A stretch of DNA of 64,000 bases from Cotesia glomerata (lineage: Eukaryota > Arthropoda > Insecta > Hymenoptera > Braconidae), in assembly GCF_020080835.1 (NCBI RefSeq), contig NC_058162.1, positions 1,116,001 through 1,180,000 on the forward strand, written 5' to 3'. A program made the position numbers and the translations under genes. Each line of letters begins with the position of its first letter. Within the stretch, counting starts at the first letter, position 1. This document shows, one piece after another, positions 22,949 to 36,721 of the stretch. The notes beneath the pieces were generated by a model, which was not told the origin of the DNA, searched no databases, and saw only the letters and a list, made by a program, of their open reading frames with translations.

Positions 22949-25014
22949 AAAATTGTAAGAAAAAATTTTTAATATAATATAGTTATTATTTACAGTAGAT
23001 TTTCCCCCTTAGTGTCAAAAAATATTTATCATAAATGTTATATATTTAGGAATTATATTGTAAAATAATTAGAGCAATTAATTAGCAACAAATTGCACTT
23101 TAAAAGCAATGAACTGTAATAACAAATAAATAAATAAATAATTTAAAAAATTAAAAGAACCAGAACTACTATCTCCAGCAAATCGAGAGACTTTTTTAAT
23201 TTATTAAAATGTTTTTATCCACCTGGACTTATCATAATTACCAATCTAAAATTAAAATCAAATTAAAAAGGAATGCCTTCCTTGTAATTTTACATATTTT
23301 TTTACTAATACATAATTTAGTACTGCATGAATAAGAAAGAAATACCACTTTCGTGTTTATGCTTTGCGCAAAAAAGTTAAAAGGATGGATAATAATAATA
23401 ATGGTAATAATAATAGCTTCCATCAAGTTTTATACCTCCTTCAGAAGATCTAATTGCCTTTCAATTAAAAACAATCAACAATTTTTTTTTATGCCAGAAA
23501 AACTTGCACCTAGAATATCATTTTCGTAAAAGTTTCATGTGTTTTTAGGCCAATAGTTGGATAAGAAAAGCAATTTACAGTCATGACTTGAACTTTTGGA
23601 CTTTTTGAAGGATGACATACATAAATCTATATATATTTATATATACAGTCGGAGGAAGGGGCCGACGTCAAATCAGTTTAAATAAAATCAATATGAATTT
23701 ATTACCGGCATAATTCATCTGAAAAGTTATTTTACGGAATAAAATTTCTAAATTGTATATTCAACAGTTATTTATTTGTTATAATTGAAAAAAAAAAATA
23801 TTTAATATAAAATTTTATTGATAAATAATTTTACAAAAAATTGAAATAAAAAAATGATGAATTTTTTTTTAAAATGCAATTTTTAAAAAATATTTTTTAG
23901 TTATAATTTAATAAATAAAAAATGATCAAAAAATTAAAAACGTCGGCTTATTTTAATAAAAATTAATTTAGCAGATATTTAATAATTTTTATTACAAATA
24001 AATTGTTAAATAAATTGACATTTAGAATTTTAAAAAAATTAAACATGCAATTTTTTAAAAATAATTTTTTGGGACTAATTTAATTGTTAAAAAATGATTA
24101 AGTGACTACTAATTTTTGAAACTAATTAATTAAAAATTTTTTTAACTAATTAATTAATTTATATAAAAATAAAATAATTAATTCTGGCATAAAAATTAAA
24201 ACAATAGTGAGCAATGTTTAAATTAGCACGGATTTATGAATAAAATTATTTCCTTCCTTATGAATAATAATTACAGAGTTATAGTACACTCGAAAAATAC
24301 GAAAAGTCTATTTTGAGTTGCACGTGTACATTAGTTTGCTCTGATATTTTTAAATATGCAAGTTTCCGGGTGTAGAGACTCAAAGTACAGTTATAATTTT
24401 ATAAAAATAACCGCTTGAAGGGATAAAATAAAAAAAATGACTAAACAGACGCAGTCATGATACGAGGTGAGCTCTGAAACACACAAGTTACAAATGCATG
24501 TCGTTATCATCTCCGAGAATAAGTCGTTCTCCAGAGAACCTCATAGCTCGTCTACATACCTATATATTTATTTCTCGGTTCTCTGGCTCCCAGACTTGAG
24601 TAGGATAATCATGAGAATAAAGTACTCATGGTCTTTGAACGTTTAATATTCATAACCGTAGTACGCACATTCAACGAAATATAGTGCGTGAACACTCACC
24701 GACAGTGAGAAAGAGAAACAGTTAAATAAGAGCCAGTTCCCCAAGCGGCACGCGAATTCTGATTAATTCGATTTAGTATAGAGGTGAAACCTTAAAAATA
24801 ACCTAAATCAAAAAATGAGATCGTTATTCATATTAGGAAACTAATATCCGTATTTATGATAGATGCTCTTTTTCCTCGCAAACTTCTCATTATTCATTAC
24901 CGAGATAAATATAAATGTTAATAAATAAAATAATACTTAGCAAAATTTTGGATTTTAAATCTATATTGTTAAGAGAATTAGAAAAATTTTGTCTCGAGGA
25001 TAGTAGATAATAAG
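22949..25014. other. AT-rich unique DNA, no gene supported
   Basis: About 23740-24190 is extreme low complexity. About 24290-24790 is more balanced but has no supported frame. Short AATAATAATA and TATATA tracts occur. Confidence 0.4.
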
Positions 25015-25627
25015 ACATAATTAAGAAACGACCTTGTTTCTGGTGAACTATTGACATTTTTAAAGATATAAGCTCATCCCGATGTTACACTCATCGAGAT
25101 CTTTCATTTGAGTACCCACATCAATTTTTCATATATTTATATATATTATATATATGTATATATGAAAAATATATCAAAAATGCATGTGGGTACTCAAATG
25201 AAAGCTCTTGATGAGTGTAACGTCAGAATGAGCTTATATCATTAAAAATGTCAATAGTTAAGAAAGTACAGTACAATTTAACAAATATCTTATGAACTAT
25301 TGACATTTTTAAATATATAAGCTCATCCCGATGTTACACTCATCGAGACCTTTCATTTGAGTACCCACATAAATTTTTCATATATTTCAGATATTTATAT
25401 ATGAAAAATATATGAAAATGCATGTGGGTACTCAAATAAAAGCTCTTGATGAGTGTAACATCGGAATGAGCTTATATCTTTCAAATTGTCAATATTTAAG
25501 AAATTACAGTGCAATTTAACGAATATCTTGTGAACTATTAACATTTTTAAATATATAAGCTCATCTTGATGTTGCGCTCATCGAGACCTTTAGTTTGAGT
25601 ACCCATATCAATTTTTCATATATTTCA

Positions 25628-25676
<49 letters not shown>

Positions 25677-26111
25677 GAAAAATATATGAAAATGCATGTG
25701 GGTACTCAAATGAAAGCTCTTGATGAGTGTAACATCGGAATGAGCTTATATCTTTCAAATTGTCAATATTTAAGAAATTACAGTGCAATTTAACGAATAT
25801 CTTGTGAACTATTAACATTTTTAAATATATAAGCTCATCTTGATGTTGCGCTCATCGAGACCTTTAGTTTGAGTACCCATATCAATTTTTCATATATTTC
25901 ATATTTTTATATATATATATATATATTTATATATGAAAAATATATGAAAATGCATGTGGGTACGCAAATGAAAGCTCTTGATGAGTATAACGTCAGAATG
26001 AGCTTATATCTTTAAAAATGTCAATAGTTAAGAAAGTACAGTGTAATTTAATAAAATTCATTATTTAATAAAGCAAAATTTAATTTTGCTTTGTGACTGC
26101 AAGGTTGCTAG
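25015..26111 (+). mobile_element. Helitron-like element with four units and intact CTAG end
   Basis: It starts at CATAATTAAGAAACGACC and ends in GACTGCAAGGTTGCTAG at 26111, followed by T. The usual 3' hairpin has been lost (TTTTGCTTTGTGACTGC joins directly). The third and fourth units share a near-identical block that begins AAATTACAGTGCAATTTAAC at 25501 and again at 25775, a 274-bp recent tandem duplication. The third unit's centre has expanded into (AT)n around 25633-25670. Confidence 0.85.
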
Positions 26112-29100
26112 TTGTAATAAATTAACTATTGAAAGAAAAATTATTTATAATAATTTAATAATAAAAATATTTCTTAATAATTTATCAAAAAAAAATTAAA
26201 ATAGTTGCAGAGAACAAAAGAAAAAACTGAAACATTTAGCTCAGCATTATGAGTCGTGGAAAATGTAAATATTTAGAGTTGTAAGAACAAAAAAAGAAGA
26301 TGGCTCTGTAAACTTGGTAATGCCGGCATTCAGTAGTAGTAAAACTAACATAATTCACGTAAGATCAGAGAGTAGATAGAAGAGTATAGAACAAGTTTGA
26401 AAATCCAGCGAGTATAGTTTCTTGTGCAATTTAAGTAAAGCGACGACGGGCTCTCAAACGATTTGTCAGTAGAGAGACAAGATCCTAATGGGAAAGTAAT
26501 CCCTCGACGAATAGTGGACCGGCATTGCTTGGTTGTTATATAGAGGCTGAGGTAAAGAGGGATTGTAATGTTGCGATAAGAAAAGAAGTTAAGAATAAGA
26601 GCACACCAGGATTACTTCGATGATCCTCTTCTTCCTGACTATCCTTAAATTATGACACCATAATACAAGATTATGCTTTAAATTCTGGTCCAGTGAAACC
26701 CGAGAAATTACTCTTGTTCGATCAACAATCACAAAAAAAATTCAAGGATTCAAGCAAAAATTTTTTAACCAAAAAATTTTTCTCTTGAATCAAGTCAATT
26801 TTTTTAGACCACTTAATTGACAGCATCCTTAAAATTCATTCAATTAATTTTAAATAAACAATTCTCCTGTCATATTAAAGAGACAAAAACTTCTTTGAAA
26901 GATCTCTAACAAAAATACACTATTGATTTATAAATGAATCACGATTAATGTTTGAGTTTACTAGGCAGATTCTAGGAACGCTGTTCTATGCAAAATATTT
27001 AGATTGATCACTGCTTTTGAACACAATATTCGTGGAATCTCTTTTCTGCAGCACGAAGGCCATAAAATAAAAAAAAAAAAATCTGCATAATATAAGTAAA
27101 GGTGGAAGCCAAAATAAAAGTTAAAATCTTATCAAAGATATCGAAGGCGAAAAAAAACAAGCTATCATTGGAATTTGCCACTAAGTATTCAAATGCTGCT
27201 AAAAAAGGCCTTGCATTAACTTTCATTAAGACCACCCGACAGATAACTTTAAATCAAGTTCTCGTGCATTAAGAAGATACATAAATATGCTTGCGATTAT
27301 TTTAAAAATATTCCAATTCGAATGTAATATAATTGCCTTTTTTGGTTGTTTTTTTGGAGAATTGAACCCTATTCAGAATTTCATCTTGCAGCGAATAAAA
27401 ATTTTATTTTTGTTGGGGGCGTAAAAGTAACTATGTTTCAAGACAAAATGATAGTCGCTAACGGTGCGTTGTCACGCAAGAGCGTGCTATAATGTACAGA
27501 TGGTAGAAAGGCATTTCTAATCTTAAATTGTTGTGTGTATGGTAATATATGTAGTACAGAAGCTTTGAAAAATTTTTAACTGGATCATTCGTGAATCTTA
27601 GGCTGTAATCATCGTTTTTATAAATTTTCTCTATTGCTTTTGACACAATAATTATTAAAAAAAAAATTAATAGTAATGAATAATAATTATTTAGAAATAG
27701 TAATTAATTACCGTTAATTATACAGTTACAAATACGCGTAATGTAACAATAATAAAAGTTAACAAATGTATTTTAATTAGGCATATACCGTGTAACTACT
27801 CTAATTTATATCATACTCGAGGCTTTCATGAGAGAAATAAATTGAATCGACAAGTAGGATTATAATTAGTTACAAAGAGAAAAAGTGATTAGGATATGAG
27901 TTATTACTAGTAACGTTTAAGACATAAATTCATTCACAGATTGGATTTTTTTTGCACTGTTGAAAGTCGAGTTTTGATTTATGGTTCTTAAAGAGAGTTG
28001 TCAATTTGATAAATACGCTTTTTTTGGCTTAAAAAATTACGCGAAAAATTTAGAATGATATTTTTTTATCAATTGTCTAATAAAAAAATTAAATCAATTG
28101 ATCAATTTTCTTTATAAAATTTTAATAAGTCAAAAAAACTTTGAATAATTCTTTCAGTAGTCGCTCAAATTTGCAACAGAAAGATTTATTAACTCTGAAT
28201 AACTCTTTTAGAAGAGTCCGAAATTTTGGAATTAATCCAAATTTCTATCTCAAATTCAGAATTTTTCCGACTTAATCAGACTTTTTTTAACTTTTTAAAA
28301 AAAAATAAACATTAATAAACTGTTACTCATACTTTATAAGTAATTTTTCTAATTTTTTCCGAGAAATTTTTCCACAAGGGAAGCTAAAATTATTAATTAT
28401 TACAAAGAAAACAAAATCTACTTGAATTATAAAATCATTAAATAATTTTGATTTAATTTAATTTTTTTCTGTGTAATTATTTTGAAAGTTATTAAGCTTT
28501 TAGAGCCGTATTACGCAATACAACCCTTTAAATTGTAATCGCACAATAAAGTTGACTGCATTAGAATTTGAATGGTACTTTATCTACGAAATATTCCAAT
28601 GAAAATATTTGAGATAATTGCGGATCGTCTTGCAGGGAACTATTTAATCCAGTGAATTGTAATTTAAAAATGAATATATAGAAAATTTATCATTTTTATC
28701 TTCGGTATTTAATTCGTAATTTAGATTAATAAAATTGTCGCACATATTTACACGCTCATAAACTATGTTTACACCATCAATATTAAAACTTGCACACTAA
28801 ATCATTCACACCGCTTAGAAATTTTCTCACAGTACAAGAACAAAAAATAGTATTATTTAATTAGCACTTATTATTCATTCGGAATAGTGAAATGTAAGTT
28901 AATTTAAATATATATATAACATCTGATCTTGACAGTATGGTTAATGGTAAATACTTTTGCCAGACTACTCTTTAATAGCTCGATAAATAAATACGGCTGT
29001 AATTTAGATCGCTACTAAGCAATACTTTCAAGTGTGACATTATAACACCGTTTAATAATGTTTTTTTTTTTCAAACATTGTATGTATTCATTCACACTGC

Positions 29101-29404
29101 CCTTAAAAGCCTTTTAAATAACCATTTGCATAAATAAACATCGGCTATTTGATTATAATATCTATTTATTTCAATTAGAACTGTAATTGTCGAGTAAAAA
29201 ATTTTTTTCTAACAGTAAATAGAAAGGAAACATTATTTACTATTTTTTTAATTAAAATTAATTAAAAAAAAATTTTTTTTTATTAAAGTAAAATTAAATA
29301 ATTTTTTTTTTAATAATATTAAAAACATAGAAGCTCAAAGAATTTTATATTTCCTTGATTTTATGATTCTGTAATCTTTAGTGCATTTAAGCGGCATCCT
29401 TTCA

Positions 29405-29407
<3 letters not shown>
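26112..29407. other. Unique AT-rich DNA, no gene supported
   Basis: About 26280-26680 has more balanced composition. A CTTGAATCAAG-type MITE fragment lies near 26735-26815. A minus-strand frame at 27008-27235 has no domain. The rest, including 28020-29340, is low complexity. Confidence 0.4.

Positions 29408-29442
<35 letters not shown>
29408..29442. repeat. (A)35 homopolymer
   Basis: Thirty-five consecutive A, following TTCAGGT. A poly(A) tail of a retroposed sequence is one reading, but I find no matching body or target duplication, so slippage is equally likely. Confidence 0.9.
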
Positions 29443-29444
<2 letters not shown>

Positions 29445-30639
29445 TGTGCTTGTTTACAAATGTATTGTGACAGAAACTAGAAAACATTAAAACCATCGAT
29501 TTTATCACTTCGGTAGTAAAACAGTATTAGTTTCGGTATAAAACTTTTTATTTTGACAACTTGTAGATAAAAGTCTTACGGATTCAAAGGGACCGGTGAA
29601 GAAACATTCGGTAAACTCCGTTGTAACTTTTTATTTATATTTGTTTTGTCGGGTTTTCATTTGCTAAACACATAGTCTAAAAATCAGCTTCATAAAAATT
29701 TTATAGAACAGCATTCCAGATAATCGATGCTAAAATTATTTTAATTCACCAATTTCGTAGTCAAATAATTATTTATTATTCAAAATGATTTTTAGCCATT
29801 AAAAAAATATTTAAAAAAGAATTTGACGAATAAAAAAGTATAAAAAATTTAATTAATTATTATTGGTGACAAACTTTACCTTCAATGACAACTGGAAAGG
29901 ATTCTATACACTGAGATGGCACAAATAAATATAAGGAGCCAAAAAGAATGAAGTTGGATGAGAGATTGGACGGATAGGATCGCGCGCGAGCAGTCAACTG
30001 AGAGCATTCCTTGACAGTCGGGCTTACAACTCGAAATTTGTCGGTCGAGTACTGTCGTGTAACTCCGTGAAAGTTCGCCAGGAAACACGTGGAGTCGCGA
30101 CCAACCCCTACGGAGCTAGGATTCCTGCGCCACTGTTAAATTTGCCGCCCCTATAAACTATATATACCAGGAGGTGACAGAATAAACCGTGATACAGGAC
30201 GAGGACGAGGACTATCTGGCTTCAGCCCTCTTTTCATCTCGCTTACTCTCCCTCATGGCTCCGCGTAAATTATCGGGAAATACACGTTAGCAATAGCTTA
30301 CAGTTCTCTCTCGCTCAGACCATTTTTTCGATTCACTCTCTGCGAGTGCGTATGTCCTACCGAGTTTTATTGCGTATTTCAACGTTGCATTAACAGTGAA
30401 ACTTTGGTAATAATAACAATTTATATTGAATCATAAGAGTTATATGTTTATGATTCCATTAACATTTCAAGAGAGCCAAATAAAATCTTTACATCATATT
30501 ACAGTACATGGATATTGAGATTGACATTATTATGACAGTGATTGATAGATCGATGATAATAGGTTCCAAGTAATAACCCGCGTCGTAAAAAAATTTTCTG
30601 ATCTGGTCAGATTTAGTTATTTTAGACTATATGTGCGAG
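29443..30639. other. Unique DNA with a GC-richer, promoter-like zone
   Basis: About 29900-30380 is the most GC-balanced stretch of the first half. It contains TATAAACTATATATA at about 30152 and a following GACGAGGACGAGGACTATC. A minus-strand frame of about 68 codons has no domain. A promoter or 5' UTR is conceivable but not demonstrable. Confidence 0.3.
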
Positions 30640-31555
30640 TAAAAAATTATTTATAGCCATATGTGACTTTATATGGCACTTTATATGATTTTATCTGGTC
30701 GTATATGACCTAAATTAGGCATATAATACTTCATATGGCCATATATGACTTGATATGATCATATGTGATTCTATCTGCTCATATATGACCAAGTCAGGTT
30801 ATTTAAAAAAATAAAAAAAATTATTTATGAATTTTTGGACATGGTCAATTTTCACCTATGGCTTGATATGACTATATATGATCTAATATAGCTATATGTG
30901 ATTTATATGGCCATGTATGGTTCTATCTAATCATATATGATCATACCAGACTTCATATGAAAATTAAAAAATTAATTATGATAATTTTTTGACTTGATGT
31001 AGACATTTATTGTCTTATATGATCGTTATATTTTAATTTGGCCATATATGACTTGATATGATCATATATGATTCTATCTGGTCATATATGACCAAGTCAG
31101 GTTATTTAAAAAAATAAAAAAAATTATTTATGAATTATCAGATATGGTCAATTTCATCTATGGCTTGATATGGCTATGTATGATCTAATATGGCCATATG
31201 TGATTTATATGGCCATATATGGTTCTATCTAATCATATATGACCATACCAAACTTCATATGAAAATTAAAAAATTATTTATGATAATTTTCTGACTTGAA
31301 GTAGACATTTATTGTCTTATATGATCGTATATAGTTTAATTTGGCCATATATGGTTTTATCTAATCATATATGATCATGTCAGACTTCATATAAAAATTT
31401 AAAAATTATTTATGATAATTTTCTGACATTGTAAATTTTTATATATAGCCTGATATGGCTATATATGACTTAACAAGGCCAAATATGACTTTATAAGACC
31501 ATATATGACTTCACATGGCTATATATGGCTTGACATGGCCATATATGACCTTTTA
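30640..31555 (+). repeat. Left arm of a large inverted repeat, CATATATGGC-rich
   Basis: Built of two to three tandem units with about 303-bp spacing (GGTCAATTTTCACCTATGGC at about 30843 and a variant at about 31147). The words CATATATGAC, GGCCATATATGG and ATGATCATATATG recur dozens of times. The block at about 30820-30960 is near-identical, inverted, to about 32765-32905. Confidence 0.85.
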
Positions 31556-32369
31556 TAGCAAGCTATTACAGAAAGTTTTTATCAAGATACTTTTAAATTG
31601 CAGTAAGCAAATCACTTATCGATCTTCTAACATACTGTTTAATTTTTTTTTTCATAAATACGTAAGTCTCAACAGCATCACAAACGTATGGCTGCTGTAA
31701 AGTAATATATTACCGCAATACTCGGTAATAATAGTCAATGCTTTTTTCCCAGTTAAAGCGAGCAACTGGCAAACCTAGGGTTGCTTAAGCGTCAATTGAC
31801 GTTCCCGACGCGTCGACCACACAATTGGTATTCAGTTGGCTTGAGCACGGTTGATGAGCCCTGTCTGATGTATATTCTGACCCTCTCTACAGCTACGTGA
31901 TGCTATACCAATGCGAAAATTTCAAATGGTGAAAATTCATATTGCTTTCATATACAAAACTTTTTCGCGATATCTACAATTTTTTGCATGACAGAAATGA
32001 CAGAACGCGTACGTATACACAATCACGATCGTCAATCGATCGCAGATTAAATAGACACTCCCATTGTTCTCCTGGTTTTCGCGAGACTGGGTAGTAAAGT
32101 GAGGAAATGTTGATGATGATAATCGAACAATTGAACGCACCCTCTGTGTATAATCTAGTGTAACTAAATGCAGGTGTATATTATGCATGTATGATCTAGT
32201 GAGAATAAATTATGGATTATCTGTAGTAAACCTCAGTTTGTGTGTGTTTAGTAACTTGACACCTGTAAATCTGTGAGTTTATGGAAATATGAATTAGAAT
32301 TTATAATTTTATCTTCACTTTATCACAAGTTGGAGATAAATTAAAAAGAAAATTTCCCTCAAAGCCTTA
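31556..32369. other. Unique spacer of the inverted repeat, palindrome cluster
   Basis: More GC-rich than the arms. Around 31770-31815 it holds an imperfect palindrome (GCAAACCTAGGGTTGC), the perfect CGTCAATTGACG (31790-31801) and CGACGCGTCG (31806-31815). Frames on both strands (up to 83 codons on minus, 31937-32188) show no domain. It could be the cargo of a foldback transposon. Confidence 0.5.
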
Positions 32370-33175
32370 TCAGTCATATACATAGCCATATAAAGTCATA
32401 TATGGCCTCATAAAAGTCATATATGGCCATGTTAAGTCATATATAGTCATATAAAGTCATAAATCGTCCCATAAAGTCATATATGGCAGTTTTAAGTCAT
32501 CCATAGCCATATAAGAGTCATATATGGCCATGTTAAGTCATATATAGCCATATCAGGCTATATGTAAAAATTTACAATGTCAGAAAATTATCATAAATAA
32601 TTTTTTAATTTTTATATGAAGTCTGATATGATTATGTATGATTATATAGAACCATATATGGTCATATAAATCATATATGGCCAAATTAAACTACATACGA
32701 TCATATAAGACAATAAATGTCTACATCAAGTCAGAAAATGATCATAAATAATTTTTTAATTTTCATATGAAGTCTGGTATGATCATATATGATTAGATAG
32801 AATCATACATGGCCATATAAATCACATATAACTATATTAGATCATATATAGTCATATCAAGCCATAGGTGAAAATTGACCATGTCCGAAAATTCATAAAT
32901 AAGTTGGGGATAAATTAGAAAGAAAATTTCCCTCAAAGCCTTATCAGTCATATATATATAGATAGCCATATAAAGTCATATATGGCCATGTTAAGTCATA
33001 TATGGCAATTTTAAGCCATACATTGCCATATAAAAATCATATATGGCAATTTTAAGTCATACATTGCCTTATAAAAATCATATATGGCAATTTTAAGTCA
33101 TACATAGCCATATAAAGTCATATATGGCCATGTTAAGTCAGATATAGCCATATCAGGCGATATGTGAAAATTGAC
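32370..33175 (-). repeat. Right arm of the large inverted repeat
   Basis: Inverse of the left arm in word order: CATATATGGCC, GTCATATATAGCCATATC, GACAATAAATGTCTAC. The unit starting CATATATAAAGTCATATATG is locally re-duplicated (32380-32580 and 32945-33165), with AGTTGGGGATAAATTAGAAAG repeating a phrase first seen at about 32328. Confidence 0.8.
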
Positions 33176-34075
33176 AAAATCAAAAAAACATTATATGAAT
33201 TATATTAAAACACTGATAAAAAAACAAGACTTTTACGTAATAAATATATTAGGTATTAATAATTCATTTTTGAATAACAATTAAAATTTTAATAAATGAA
33301 CCTCAATTCTTGATATTATTGGCTGCAGGATAAATGATTGCTTACTCAAACTTAAATCAAGCAATTTCAGGAAATAACCGAGTTCGACGTACCGGGTTGT
33401 TGAGTTTACTCTTAAGTCTAGCACTTGAGAGGCGCAAATGAAGCTGAAGGAGAGAAAATAGCCCTGGCTGGATTTACCATAAGAATGGCTGGCATTATTC
33501 CATAGATTCAAGACGGGAGATAGCCCAAGTCGAAAATGGCCAAAGCCAGCTAAGGGGCTGGTGACAGATGCTCTGTATGCAAATTCACAAAGACTTTCCA
33601 AGGTGGAAAGTGCCTGCAACCCTCACATTGCTTTCTCCTCCCTTGGAGTCTTCTTCGGCTAAGGCTCCGTGATAAAGACCTCCCTCACTTTCCTTCTCGT
33701 GAAGAACGAAAGAAGGAAGGTGCGCTGGGAAATAAGGGCGTTAATTGAAACGAAAGCTATACCGGGATCTAGTTTTCCTTTTGTTGTAAATTTTTTTAAG
33801 TTTTTCCGATTGAGTAACCATGTTTAGAAGAAAACGCAAATATTAATACCGCTTTTTGGAATCTTTTAGAGAGGGTTGTTCTAATTAATTTAATTAGCGG
33901 TTGGATTGGCTTGGTGAAACTTCGGAAACATCCTCATTCATAACACCTGTCGTTGGTTATTTCTAATTGTCATTTTGATTTCTTGTGTAAATTGCTTTTA
34001 TGATCAGGATCTTTAATAAATTATTGGCATTAAAATTTAATAAATAAATTTATGATGATAAATATTTGGGCTCTA
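33176..34075. other. Unique DNA with an unexplained 112-codon minus frame
   Basis: The minus-strand frame 33619 to 33281 starts at an ATG and has balanced composition, but no domain, signal peptide or family pattern that I recognise, and no supporting splice sites. A CACTGATAAAAAAA half-MITE end lies at about 33213. Confidence 0.3.
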
Positions 34076-34699
34076 TCTCTAGATACATAATTAAGAAATG
34101 ACCTTGTATCTTATGAACTATTGACATTTTTAAAGATATAAGCTCATCCCGATGTAACACTCATCAATACCTTTCATTTAAGTACCCACATCAATTTTTC
34201 ATATATTTATATATATTATATATATGTATATATGATAAATATATCAAAAATGCATGTGGGTACTCAAATAAAAGCTCTTGATGAGTATAATATCGGGATG
34301 AGCTTATATCTTTGAAAACGTCAATTGTTAAGAAATTACAATACAATTTAACAAATATCTTGTGAACTATTGACATTTTTAAAGATATAAGCTCACTACG
34401 ACATAACACTCATCAAGACCTTTCATTTGAGTACCCACAACAATTTTTCATATATTTCATATATTTATTTATATTATATATATGTATATATGATAAATAT
34501 ATCAAAAATGCATGTGGGTACTCAAATGAAAGCTCTTGATGAGTGTAACATCGAGATGAGCTTATATCTTTAAAAACGTCAATAGTTAAAAAAGTACAGT
34601 GCAATTTAACAAAAGCACAGTGCAATCTAATAAAGCAAAATTTTATTTATTTATAGCTTACAAGTCACGGCAGTCACATAGTGACTCTAAGATTGCTAG
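34076..34699 (+). mobile_element. Helitron-like element, two units, intact hairpin and CTAG end
   Basis: The left boundary box is TCTCTAGATACATAATTAAG. Two palindromic units follow, then AAAGCAAAATTTTATTTATT. The hairpin AGTCAC-ATA-GTGACT (34672-34686) and terminal CTAG at 34696-34699 come next, with T immediately after. Ten bases separate hairpin and terminus, as expected for Helitron 3' ends. Confidence 0.85.
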
Positions 34700-36561
34700 T
34701 ATTATTCTTAAAGAATTTGAAACTATAAAATTACTTAATAATGTAATTTTAGCATAATCATACCTGTAATCATTTTTTGTAAATGAAAATTTCCATATAT
34801 AATATTTTCCATGCATAATTTAAATCCCGAATTTTGTGATAGTCTAAAACACGAACCGCAGGCAAGATATTTACATGTCACACATAACATAAGAATATAC
34901 TTACGCATACGCAAGATGAGGTAACATGTGTAGACTACTACCGCTTTCCCGTGTTGTCATTTCTTTTATACTTTGTGTCCCCTGGAAAATCTACCAATGG
35001 CATTGAATCGTATGAGATACTGCAAATATACTACGAAAAGGAGTCTCGGGAAAAAATAAAAAAATCGCTTTCGAGAAATAACTATGATCATTTGGAAAAC
35101 AGTTTCTCAAGTCTTTGTCATTGTTATTATTATTACTGCAGGGGTGAAAAGAGCCAAAGAAAAGAATAAAATAAAAAAATAATAGAAAAATGAAGAAAGG
35201 GTGTCTGAAATATTCAATGGAAAGGGAACGTTTCAATTAAAAGTAATTTTCTAGACTTAAGAAAGTGCTTACCTGAAATCCCCACTAAAGTATTACGAGT
35301 TAATTATTTAAAGTTTTAAAAAACCATTTTCTGATTAAATTCCATTGATAAAGTTAATTTATTTAGAATCTTCTTTTTTGTAATAATCGAATACAAACAA
35401 GGTGACCTGAACTATCGTAAATTCACCATTTGGAAGACAACACGGGAAAATTCGATCGAAATCGTTTGGATTCCTGTCCCAACGGGAGATGAATCGTCGA
35501 CACGATTTTGGAATGCTAATGCAAGTCGTTCATACTTTTATAAGGGGGTGCTTTTTTTTATATTTCAAATTTTTTCTCTCTTACTTTAGTATTCTTTCTT
35601 TCTTTCTGTCAAAGACGCACAGAGTCAAAGTACTGCCATAGGGACATTTTAAAACGTCCCGTAAAATTTACGAGGCGTTGCTTGCGCCTGAAAAGTGCTC
35701 CCGGGAATTGAGAGATTTTCTCTCTTCGCTTGCGATACTGACTACTTTTCTCGATTTTTTATTTTGAGTACCTAAGTAAATTTGGCGCTAGTCCAAAAAA
35801 AGTTTAATGACAATTGTTATTCTTTCTCTGTTGTTTTTATTTTCCTTCTGAAATTCGTTTCATCAATCGGAAACTGGATTCCGTTATCAGTCTCATCAGC
35901 ACCGGAAAACCCAATAATCAAAAAGAAGGTGTAGTCTTGAGTGCAAGGAAAATAAAATATATTTTGTGGATGTTGGTAGAGAAAAACTTGTAATAAAAAG
36001 CAACGAGTGGCCATCGAGTTGCCCGGCATAAATGCAGGAAATGAAAGTCTTTGTCCTGGCATGGCACAAACACTCTTTTTTTTTTTCGACTATTTTATGT
36101 TCTTTGCTTCGTCGAAAATTTCACTAGTACTCCATTTCACTTTCTCTCTTCAGTTCCATTAAATTGTCGAGGGTTAAAGTCTGCGTTTTCCACACGCGAT
36201 TAGCAAATACAATTTGTGGTATAGAGCCCGTGTGCGGTCTCTTTCAAGACAGCTGGAAATGTTCGAATTTATATCTTTCGATGCTATTTTCCTCCCTTGG
36301 TTGCATGTTCAGCAATATTCACTCGCTCAAGAATAAAAGCTTGGAAAGTTGTATACATGTTCGTCCTATTTTATGTAATTTAACGTTTTTTATTGTGCTC
36401 AGCTGTATATAATGAAGCTCGCTTTTTAATAGTATCGATAAGTTTCAAATTTGACAAAAAAAAAAAAAAAAACAATCTTTATCTATTTAATGAGATAAAA
36501 AAAGATCTAAGGTTCACATAAAAAATTTGGTAACTTTTATAAGCTCAAATTTTATTCTCTA
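34700..36561. other. Unique DNA, no gene supported
   Basis: Overlapping frames of about 80 codons on both strands at 34950-35240, and single ones at 35817-36062 and 36164-36412, lack domains. A TTTCTTTCTTTCT run lies near 35590. About 35400-35760 is GC-richer. Confidence 0.35.
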
Positions 36562-36721
36562 CACAGAAAAAAAATCAATTTGAATTAAATAAATAATTTT
36601 GAAGAATTTGAGTAAAAAAATTCTTAAATTAATCAAATTTTCTTGGTTTTAATTAATTTGTCTTGATTCAAAATAATAAAACTCTTCAAAATTAATTTTT
36701 TTTTGTTAGTGTATTTTAGTT
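36562..36721. mobile_element. 160-bp TIR element (MITE), TA duplication
   Basis: Left end CACAGAAAAAAAATCAATTT; right end inverted CACTAACAAAAAAAAATTAA. TA on both flanks (36560-36561, 36722-36723). The interior shares AAACTCTTCAAAATTA and TGTCTTGATTCAAAA with 8222-8442. Confidence 0.6.

Noticed and set aside
29408..29442. Poly(A) tail of a processed pseudogene
   Set aside because: No gene-like body upstream and no flanking target duplication could be seen.
33281..33619. 112-codon minus-strand ORF
   Set aside because: No domain, signal peptide or splice support. Kept only as a note in the region entry.
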